From contig JAOTZA010000220.1 of assembly GCA_029861655.1 (NCBI GenBank), positions 1 to 5,519 on the forward strand: a stretch of 5,519 bases of DNA, given 5' to 3'. Below the pieces are notes generated by a model. It worked only from the letters and a program-made list of their open reading frames with translations. It had not been told where the DNA came from and made no database searches. The stretch is from Acidobacteriota bacterium. Lineage in GTDB: Bacteria > Acidobacteriota > Thermoanaerobaculia > Multivoradales > JAHEKO01. The position numbers and the translations under genes are program-made. Below, one piece after another: positions 1 through 5,519 of the stretch (position 1 is the stretch's first letter; every line of letters starts with the position of its first letter).

Positions 1-2177
1 TGAGGCGGCAGGGGCTCGACTTCGACCGGTACCCCCGAGAAGGCGGCGTTGCCGCTGACCGTATCCACCAGCTGCTCGTCGGTCAGATCGTTGAGACTCG
101 CCCCGGGTTTGAGAGCCGCCTCTCCAAGGCGAACACCCGGCCGGTGGTGTCCCCATCCGTGCGGAAGGCTGACGACCCCCGGCATCACCGCCTCGGTGAC
201 CTCGACGCTCACCTCGACTCTCCCGGCGCGTGAACGGACCACGACACGTGGGCGCGCATCCGGGTCGCTTCCCATTCCGAGGCGCTCGGCGTCGGTCGGG
301 TGCATCTGCAGCGTACAACGATCGCGGCCGCGCATGAGACGCGGGAAGTTGTGCATCCACGAGTTGTTGGAGCGTACCTGGCGGCGGCCGATCAATACCA
401 GCGAGTTCCTGCTCTGGTCGTTGTGGTCTCTGCCATTTCCCTTGAGCTTGGCTTCGAGCCGCGCGACATCCTGCGACAGGAGATCCGGAAACACGTCGAT
501 CCTTTTATCGGACGTCTTCAACCGGTCCGGAAGACACGGCGTCAGCGGACCGAGATCGAGGCCGTGCTCGGCTTGTTCGAGACGACCGAGAGTGATCCCT
601 TTGGCGCCCGGGATAAATCCGCTCCCCCAAGGACCACGCCGCAGACCCAGGGCCAAGAGCCCCCGTGGACCCAGCCGCCGACTCAGCCAGCGCTCGGCCC
701 GTGCTCGCGGACCCCGTTTGCCTAGACGCCGCTCGAGCTCCGAGAAGATCTGCCAGTCGTGGCGGGTGCCCGGCTCGGGCGCAAAGAGAGCCGGCGAGTA
801 CCGCGTGGTGTTGCGAACCGCGAGCAGGTTGAAGACCAGGTCGTAGTGGTCATGCTCGAGCGCCGCGGTCGGTGGCAGAATGAGGTCGGCGTGGCGCGTC
901 GTCTCGTTCAGATAGAAATCGATCGACAGCATGAAGTCGAGATTCTCGAGCGAGGACTCGAGCCGCCGGCCGTTGGGGGTCGAAAGCACCGGGTTGCCCG
1001 CCGAGGTCACAAGGGCGCGAATCTGTCCGTCGCCTTCCGACTCCATCTCCTCGGCCATGGCGGCCACCGGTAGCTCGCCGCCAAACTCTGGAAGCCCCCG
1101 GACGCGGCTCTTCCAGCGGCCAAAGCTGCCACCACGTGACGCGGCGACGACATCGACCGCCGGCCGGGTAAACATGGCGCCGCCCGAGCGATCCAGATTG
1201 CCGGTCACCAGGTTGAGCGCGTTGACGAGTCCCTGGCACAGGGCGCCGAATTCCTGGACCGACACACCTAACCGTCCGTAGCAAACCGCGCTTTCGGCGG
1301 CGGCGAACTCGCGAGCCAGCTTGCGGATGTCCTCTGCCGAGATCCCCACGGCTTCCGCGACCCGCTCGGGCGCGAACGCCGAGGCGCGGGTGCGCAGCCG
1401 ATCGAGCCCATCCATCGAATCGGCCAGCGGACCGGGCGTTTCCAGACCTTTCTCGAAGATCGTCGCCAGTAGCGCCATCAGCAACAGTGCGTCGGTTCCG
1501 GGCCGGATGAAATGGTGGCGATCCGCGAGTCGCGCCGTTCTGGTGCGGCGGGGGTCGATGACGACGATCTGTCCGCCGCGCTTCTGGATCGCCTCGAGCC
1601 GGTGGCGCACATCCGGAGCGGTCATCATGCTGCCGTTCGAAACCACCGGGTTGGCGCCCAGCATCAACAGGAAACTCGTATGGTCGATGTCCGGCACAGG
1701 CAGCAGCAAGGCGTGGCCGAAGCTCAGATAGGAGGCCAGGTGGTGCGGCAGCTGGTCGGCCGAGGTGGCGGAGAAACGGTTGCGGGTCCGAAGCGTGCGA
1801 AGGAACCTCGGCCCAAAAAAAAGCGAGCCATAGTTGTGGACCGTCGGGTTGCCGAGATAGACCGCCACCGCGTCGCGGCCGTGATCCGTCTGGACCTTTC
1901 GCAGCCGCTCGGCCGCCAAATCGAAGGCCTCGTCCCAGCCGATCTCTTCCCAACCGGAGGCGGTCTTGCGCAGCGGCCGTTTGAGGCGGTCGGGATCGTT
2001 GTAGATGTCCTGGAGAGCCACGGCCTTGGGGCAGATGTGGCCGCGGCTGAACGGATCGTCGTCGTCACCGCGAATCGAGACGATTCGCCCCTCTTCGACA
2101 GCGATCTCCAGACCGCAGATCGCCTCGCACAGGTTGCAGGCCCGGTAATGGGTGGTCGAGCCGTTGGAAGAAACCAT
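1..2177 (-). CDS. Molybdopterin-dependent oxidoreductase (DMSO reductase/formate dehydrogenase superfamily), 3' end cut by window edge
   Basis: This is a catalytic-subunit-type Mo/W-bis-MGD enzyme; the substrate is unknown. From ATG at 2177 I read 725 sense codons with no stop. An N-terminal [4Fe-4S] site is visible: C14-x2-C17-x3-C21, then C49 in GHICPK, with K51 as the usual electron-relay lysine. The large molybdopterin domain (about 66-470) carries LGANPVVSNGS (173-183), VIDPRRT (206-212), RPGTD (225-229), GNP (394-396) and ADLILPP (430-436). The C-terminal MGD-binding domain (about 590 onward) has NSWMHN around W607 and PHGWGHH (672-678). The ending SGNAAFSGVPVEV is typical of this family's C-terminus, so few codons should be missing. 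D141 sits where formate dehydrogenase has Sec/Cys, and may be the metal ligand. There is no twin-arginine signal, so it is probably cytoplasmic. An in-frame ATG at 2252 would add 25 residues, but the Fe-S motif position fits 2177 better. Neither start has a strong Shine-Dalgarno. No partner electron-transfer gene lies in the window. The family assignment is firm, the reaction is not. Confidence 0.93.
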   Translation of the reverse strand, partial: MVSSNGSTTHYRACNLCEAICGLEIAVEEGRIVSIRGDDDDPFSRGHICPKAVALQDIYNDPDRLKRPLRKTASGWEEIGWDEAFDLAAERLRKVQTDHGRDAVAVYLGNPTVHNYGSLFFGPRFLRTLRTRNRFSATSADQLPHHLASYLSFGHALLLPVPDIDHTSFLLMLGANPVVSNGSMMTAPDVRHRLEAIQKRGGQIVVIDPRRTRTARLADRHHFIRPGTDALLLMALLATIFEKGLETPGPLADSMDGLDRLRTRASAFAPERVAEAVGISAEDIRKLAREFAAAESAVCYGRLGVSVQEFGALCQGLVNALNLVTGNLDRSGGAMFTRPAVDVVAASRGGSFGRWKSRVRGLPEFGGELPVAAMAEEMESEGDGQIRALVTSAGNPVLSTPNGRRLESSLENLDFMLSIDFYLNETTRHADLILPPTAALEHDHYDLVFNLLAVRNTTRYSPALFAPEPGTRHDWQIFSELERRLGKRGPRARAERWLSRRLGPRGLLALGLRRGPWGSGFIPGAKGITLGRLEQAEHGLDLGPLTPCLPDRLKTSDKRIDVFPDLLSQDVARLEAKLKGNGRDHNDQSRNSLVLIGRRQVRSNNSWMHNFPRLMRGRDRCTLQMHPTDAERLGMGSDPDARPRVVVRSRAGRVEVSVEVTEAVMPGVVSLPHGWGHHRPGVRLGEAALKPGASLNDLTDEQLVDTVSGNAAFSGVPVEVEPLPP

Positions 2178-2199
2178 GACGTAGCCTAGCAGGGGGCTT

Positions 2200-2213
2200 G
2201 GCCGGCTCCGGCC
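2200..2213. repeat. GC-rich near-palindrome upstream of the molybdoenzyme gene
   Basis: GGCCGG-CT-CCGGCC is a six-base inverted repeat around a two-base centre, 23 bases upstream of the molybdoenzyme ATG. It could be a small hairpin in that gene's 5' leader or a protein-binding site. In DNA of this base composition it could equally be chance. Seen directly; the role is unknown. Confidence 0.3.
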
Positions 2214-2293
2214 GCGCCTGAGGTTCCGGAGTGATGCTGGTGTAGGCCACATGTCATAATTCCAGGAGATTCTCGTAAAGACCGCCTTCTCGC

Positions 2294-2300
2294 AGAGGTG
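2294..2300 (+). promoter_or_regulatory. Ribosome binding site candidate for the repeat protein
   Basis: AGAGGTG at 2294-2300 contains GAGGTG, a six-base match to the 16S anti-Shine-Dalgarno complement. It lies 11 bases upstream of GTG 2312. The spacing is slightly long, but it is the only purine-rich site ahead of this start and supports GTG 2312. Confidence 0.45.
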
Positions 2301-2311
2301 CCAGCCAACTC

Positions 2312-2380
2312 GTGCTTCAGCGTTCCTTCCGTCTCGCACTGCTTGCGTGCTTCCTCGTCCAGGGGGTAGCGGCAGCGGCG
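2312..2380 (+). other. Sec signal peptide of the repeat protein
   Basis: The first 23 residues show a basic n-region (R4, R7), a hydrophobic core (LALLACFLV, residues 8-16) and a small-residue stretch VAAAA (19-23). The Ala run satisfies the A-x-A rule for signal peptidase I, so cleavage is expected after A22 or A23. The first repeat domain begins immediately at L24-E25. This supports GTG 2312 as the start and export across the inner membrane. C13 lies inside the hydrophobic core and does not make a good lipobox. Confidence 0.8.
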
Positions 2381-5300
2381 CTCGAGGTGCGAGGGCGAGT
2401 CGTTGACGAAGAAGGTCGGCCGGTCTCCCGCGCCAAAGTCCTTCTGTCGCGGGTCGCTCCCCAGCACCAGTCGTTTCGCGACGTCCTCGGCGGGCGCCTC
2501 GAGGCCGAGGCGGTCGAGACCGCCAAGACCTCGAAAGATGGGCGCTACTCCCTCAGCGCGCCGGAGCCCGGGATGTGGCAAGTGACCGTGCACGCCAGGG
2601 GCAAGATCCCGATCCGCCGGCGGCTGACCCCGCTCGTCGACCATGTCGATCTGGAGGACGCCGAAGTGCGCGTCGACGCCGGGCTAGAAGTCCTGGTGGT
2701 GGCCGAAAACGGGGACCCCGTTCCGAGAGCCCAGGTCTGGATCCGCTCGATCGAGGGGCGGCCGGGACGATCGCGCGCAAGACGTTCGCAGTGGCGGGAC
2801 AGGGGCCGCTTTGCCATGACCGGTGAGGACGGTCGTGCCCACCTCTCGAGACCCCGAGGCGAGAGTCAACGCGCCCGCGCCTGGGCAAGCGGCTTTCTGA
2901 TCTCGGAAGAGGGCGAGGCCGTCGATGGTTCCTCGGGAACGTTGACTTTGCAACGCGGGTGGCGGGCGAGAGTCCGGTTTTCACGGGGCAAGGATGAACC
3001 GATGGCCGACACCATTCTGGTGGTCCAGAATGAGACATCCACTTGGATCGCGGGGGTCACCGATGCCGAGGGCCGAGCCGAGTTCGCCCTCCAACCGGGG
3101 CGACCGCTCGCCATCGGGCTGCGAAGTGCCGACGGCTCACGATTTGGTGCGGCTCTCGAACGAACCGCCTACGAGCTCGAGAACCCCCCGCTCCGACCCG
3201 AGACGATTGTCGTGCCACCGGCTGTCGAACTGACCGGTCGGGTCATCGATAACAAGAAACGGGAGCCGGTAGCCGGCGCCTTTGTCTGGCCGGCCGGTGA
3301 CGAGGGTCATTTCGCGCGGACCGATACGGAGGGCGGCTACAAGATTGCGATCGGCGCCGGCGAGAGTCGGCGTCTCGGGGCCGGAGCGGCGGGGTACAAA
3401 GGGAACTTTGCACCGGTCGAGCGGGACGAGACACCCCCGCGAGGCCCCACCCTGGCACTCGCGCCGGCCGCAAGCCTCGAGGGTCGCGTCGTCGATGAAG
3501 AGGGCAACGGGGTCGGCGGTGCCCAGGTCGCGGCGGTTCAGGCCGGGCGCTGGAGAAGTCCCAAGACCCAAACCCGCGCCGACGGCTCATTTCGACTGAC
3601 CGAGCTCGAGCCGGAGGGCGCCTACGAGTTGGTGGCGAGTGCGCCCGGCTTCGCCCCCACCGGAAAGGCTGTTCGCTTGGAGCCTGAGTTGATGATCGAG
3701 ATCGTGATGCTCCCGGGCCGAGCGCTCACAGGAAGAGTGGTCGATGAGGGCAAGGCGCCGATCCCGGGCGCCGAGATCCTGCTTCTCCCGGTAGCGACCG
3801 ACTTCAGGCAACGGGTGAGAGGCAACAACACCGCCGGCCCCCCACCCTCGGCAACGACGGACACCGACGGCGCCTTTCGAATCGACGGCCTGGGTGATGA
3901 ACCGGTGGCGGTGGTCGCGCGCAATGCGGGCTTTGCCACACGAATGATCACGGGCTTCGACACCGAGAGTGAGCAGCCGGTGATCGACGTGGGAGAGGTG
4001 GTGCTGTCGCCAGGCGAGGAGATCCATGGTGTCGTGCGCCGGTCGAGCGGCGCCGCGATCGAAGGAGCCAGGGTCAACGCAAGTAGTGGTTCGATGAAGC
4101 AATACATGATCCCGTGGGAGCTCACGGACGACCTGGACCAGACCGTCGCGACCGGACCGGACGGGAGCTTTGTGCTCTCCGATTTGTCCGCGGCCGAGCC
4201 CCAGACCGTTTCAGCGAGCCACGACGACTACCTCAATGAGAGAGTCGAGGGCGTTCTGCCCGGCAGCGAAGAACCCATCGAGATCGTGCTCGACCGCGCC
4301 GGAAGGCTCTCCGGAAGAGTCCTCAACGAGCAGGGCGAACCGATCGACGACGCCACCGTGAGGGCGCGAGCGCTCGAGAGCCGCGACGGCCTGACAGCCC
4401 GCTGGGCCGGACGGGACTGGGCGCGTGGCCGATCACGCGAAGATGGCTCGTTCACGGTCACCGGCGTGTACCCTGGGCGGCTCGAGATCACTGTCGAGGC
4501 CCGCGGCTATCGAGGCACCGATGCCCTCGAACTGGAGCTCGCCAAGGGAGAGGAACGCACGGGCCTCAACCTCGTCGTTCGGCGTGGCGGTACGCTCGTC
4601 GGCTCGGTGAGGGATGAGGAGGGGCAGCCGGTGGTGGGCGCCTGGGTGAACGCCGAGCCCCAGCGCACCGGCCCGATGCCATCCAGAGGGAGGGCCAGCA
4701 CACGCTCCGACGGCGAGGGGAGGTTCGCGCTCGATGGGCTCGACTCCAGTGTCGGTCAGCTCGAGTTCTCGATCTCGCATCCGGACTACGTCGCGCACAA
4801 GGAGCAGCTGAGCTTCTCGCCCGGGATGCGTCGAGACGTCGTGCTCGAGTCCGGAGTGGCGATCTCGGGGTTTGTCCTGAGCCAGGCCGGTGATCCGATC
4901 TCGGGAGCCGAGGTCAGTGTCGCTCAGTCACGGTACTCCTACGGCGGGACTGGCCAGAGCCAGAGTCTGGAGGACGGTTCGTTCGAGTTACGTGGCGTGG
5001 GTCCCGGAACCTACCGGTTGCGGGCTTCAAAGACCGGGTTCGCTGTCACCACGACCGAGACCTCCTTTGAAGTCGCCGCGGTGCCGGTGCGGGGCGTGAC
5101 AATCCATCTGAAGACCGGCGGCACGATCCGCGGGCGAATCTCGGGGCTCGAACCCGCCGATCTGGCCGAGGTTCAGGTGCACGTCCGGGGAGCCGAGCAA
5201 GGAACACCGGCCTTTGGTCTGGTCGATCCCGAGGGCGAGTACCGGGTGGTAGACGTCGGTTTCGAGCGCGGCACGGTCTTCGCCAACAGCGCCGCCACCG

Positions 5301-5519
5301 GCCAGACCGTTCAAGAAGCGTTCAGCCTCGACACCGAAGGAGGCGAAACCCGGGTGGATCTCGAGTTTCGCCACGGCGCCGTGTTGAGCGGTTTGGTGCT
5401 GCTCGATAGCGAACCGTGGCGTGGCGCCCGGGTGGGCGTCGACGGCGGACCGGCGAGCCAGGCCTACGGTCAGGTGGATCACGATGGCAGGTTCGAGGTT
5501 CGTGGGCTTTCCGAAGGAC
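2312..5519 (+). CDS. Exported giant protein with at least 12 tandem carboxypeptidase-regulatory-like domains, 3' end cut by window edge
   Basis: From GTG 2312 the frame is open for 1069 codons and leaves the window without a stop. An in-frame TAA at 2276 lies upstream, and GTG 2312 is the only reasonable start that includes the signal peptide (1 to about 23). The mature part is a string of beta-sandwich domains of the CarboxypepD_reg type. Many begin G-R-V-V-D-E and all have a T-x-x-D/E-G-x-F/Y-type turn. The D/E-G turn glycines fall at 77, 174, 254, 341, 425, 520, 618, 712, 801, 889, 975 and 1059, a period of 80-98 residues. Domains 2 and 3 (about 125-304) lack the clean opening motif. I see no cysteine codon after C13. 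No peptidase, TonB-plug, barrel or anchor domain appears. Known proteins of this kind, common in Acidobacteriota and similar phyla, are envelope or secreted and of uncertain role; adhesion, ligand binding or a structural stalk are guesses. The gene diverges from the molybdoenzyme. Coding status is very sure, function is unknown. Confidence 0.93.
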   Translation, partial: MLQRSFRLALLACFLVQGVAAAALEVRGRVVDEEGRPVSRAKVLLSRVAPQHQSFRDVLGGRLEAEAVETAKTSKDGRYSLSAPEPGMWQVTVHARGKIPIRRRLTPLVDHVDLEDAEVRVDAGLEVLVVAENGDPVPRAQVWIRSIEGRPGRSRARRSQWRDRGRFAMTGEDGRAHLSRPRGESQRARAWASGFLISEEGEAVDGSSGTLTLQRGWRARVRFSRGKDEPMADTILVVQNETSTWIAGVTDAEGRAEFALQPGRPLAIGLRSADGSRFGAALERTAYELENPPLRPETIVVPPAVELTGRVIDNKKREPVAGAFVWPAGDEGHFARTDTEGGYKIAIGAGESRRLGAGAAGYKGNFAPVERDETPPRGPTLALAPAASLEGRVVDEEGNGVGGAQVAAVQAGRWRSPKTQTRADGSFRLTELEPEGAYELVASAPGFAPTGKAVRLEPELMIEIVMLPGRALTGRVVDEGKAPIPGAEILLLPVATDFRQRVRGNNTAGPPPSATTDTDGAFRIDGLGDEPVAVVARNAGFATRMITGFDTESEQPVIDVGEVVLSPGEEIHGVVRRSSGAAIEGARVNASSGSMKQYMIPWELTDDLDQTVATGPDGSFVLSDLSAAEPQTVSASHDDYLNERVEGVLPGSEEPIEIVLDRAGRLSGRVLNEQGEPIDDATVRARALESRDGLTARWAGRDWARGRSREDGSFTVTGVYPGRLEITVEARGYRGTDALELELAKGEERTGLNLVVRRGGTLVGSVRDEEGQPVVGAWVNAEPQRTGPMPSRGRASTRSDGEGRFALDGLDSSVGQLEFSISHPDYVAHKEQLSFSPGMRRDVVLESGVAISGFVLSQAGDPISGAEVSVAQSRYSYGGTGQSQSLEDGSFELRGVGPGTYRLRASKTGFAVTTTETSFEVAAVPVRGVTIHLKTGGTIRGRISGLEPADLAEVQVHVRGAEQGTPAFGLVDPEGEYRVVDVGFERGTVFANSAATGQTVQEAFSLDTEGGETRVDLEFRHGAVLSGLVLLDSEPWRGARVGVDGGPASQAYGQVDHDGRFEVRGLSEG
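2381..5519 (+). repeat. Protein-level tandem repeat: about 12 CarboxypepD_reg-like modules
   Basis: Approximate module boundaries in residues are 24-124, 125-216, 217-304, 305-388, 389-469, 470-569, 570-664, 665-760, 761-848, 849-937, 938-1022 and 1023 onward (cut). Spacing between successive D/E-G turns is 97, 80, 87, 84, 95, 98, 94, 89, 88, 86 and 84 residues. The similarity is in the protein pattern (opening G-x-V, P-x-x-G-A-x-V strand, D-G-x-F turn, final hydrophobic strand). Equivalent motifs use different codons, for example GRVVDEEG at 2393-2416 and 3482-3505. The modules are therefore old or diversified duplications, not recent DNA repeats. Confidence 0.85.

Larger units (their letters stand above)
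2178..2311. promoter_or_regulatory. Divergent intergenic region, likely holding both promoters
   Basis: This 134-base gap separates the two divergently read start codons and must hold the upstream control of both if each is transcribed separately. The only AT-rich patch is about 2251-2263. On the plus strand it contains CATAAT (2255-2260), a 5/6 match to a -10 box, but there is no TTGACA-like -35 at 16-18 bases. On the minus strand it contains TATGAC, a weak -10-like match. I see no ORF with coding character, no tRNA and no riboswitch-like element here. Promoter assignment is tentative. Confidence 0.35.

Noticed and set aside
49..846. 265-codon plus-strand open frame opposite the 3' part of the molybdoenzyme gene
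   Set aside because: It is antisense to conserved MGD-domain coding sequence, has Arg/Ser/Pro-rich composition, and shows no domain pattern.
850..1953. 367-codon open frame on the minus strand inside the molybdoenzyme gene
   Set aside because: It lies on the same strand in another frame of a clearly recognisable gene. Its product is Arg/Gly/Pro-rich low-complexity sequence typical of GC-rich shadow frames.
1512..2189. 225-codon plus-strand open frame opposite the molybdoenzyme N-terminal half
   Set aside because: It lies antisense to the conserved Fe-S and molybdopterin motifs and has no recognisable motif of its own; long antisense frames are expected at this GC content.
2178..2252. Upstream in-frame ATG at 2252 for the molybdoenzyme (25-residue extension)
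   Set aside because: The extension is Arg/Pro-rich, lacks a twin-arginine export motif, and would put the Fe-S cysteines unusually far in. It would also cover most of the intergenic region, including the AT-rich core.
2339..2350. Possible lipobox L-L-A-C (residues 10-13) in the repeat protein
   Set aside because: Arg7 is only six residues from the Cys, so the hydrophobic stretch before it would be far too short. The hydrophobic region continues past the Cys to an A-rich signal peptidase I site.
2186..2644. 152-codon minus-strand open frame spanning the intergenic gap and the start of the repeat protein
   Set aside because: It overlaps the signal peptide and first module on the opposite strand and has no motif. 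The plus-strand reading gives a convincing export signal and domain.
3587..4102. 171-codon minus-strand open frame opposite modules 5-7
   Set aside because: It is antisense to periodic, motif-bearing coding sequence. Its His/Arg-rich product is a shadow.
1..5519. CRISPR array, tRNA/rRNA, insertion sequence or intrinsic terminator
   Set aside because: I looked on both strands and saw no direct repeats with spacers, cloverleaf, transposase or terminal inverted repeats, and no GC stem followed by a T run at a gene end. Both gene ends lie outside the window.

Overview
The window is high-GC bacterial DNA holding two divergent genes, both running off the ends of the window, separated by a 134-base gap. 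Two things suggest an Acidobacteriota-like or other GC-rich environmental bacterium: strongly GC-biased third codon positions, and a very large exported protein made of tandem carboxypeptidase-regulatory-like domains. This is inference from gene content; no phylogenetic marker is present.

Left arm (1-2177, minus strand): 725 uninterrupted codons of a molybdopterin-dependent oxidoreductase of the DMSO reductase / formate dehydrogenase superfamily. It has an N-terminal four-cysteine [4Fe-4S] site, the large molybdopterin domain and the C-terminal guanine-dinucleotide-binding domain. Only the last few codons appear to be missing off the left edge. There is no export signal, so it should be cytoplasmic. 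Its substrate cannot be read from the sequence.

Middle (2178-2311): the shared intergenic region. It has a short AT-richer core near 2251-2263, a GC-rich near-palindrome at 2200-2213 and a Shine-Dalgarno-like GAGGTG ahead of the right-hand gene. No strong sigma-70 promoter can be assigned with confidence.

Right arm (2312 to beyond 5519, plus strand): 1069 uninterrupted codons from a GTG start. They encode a signal peptide followed by at least twelve tandem beta-sandwich domains of the CarboxypepD_reg type. These are spaced 80-98 residues apart, as judged by the recurring D/E-G turn motif. No catalytic or anchoring domain is visible before the window ends, so the C-terminus is unknown.

The two genes have no evident biochemical link: one is a cytoplasmic redox enzyme and the other an envelope or secreted repeat protein. 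Their only visible relation is the shared divergent upstream region. I see no RNA genes, CRISPR array, insertion sequence or attachment site. I see no clear sign of a novel multi-gene system, and the observations listed are modest.
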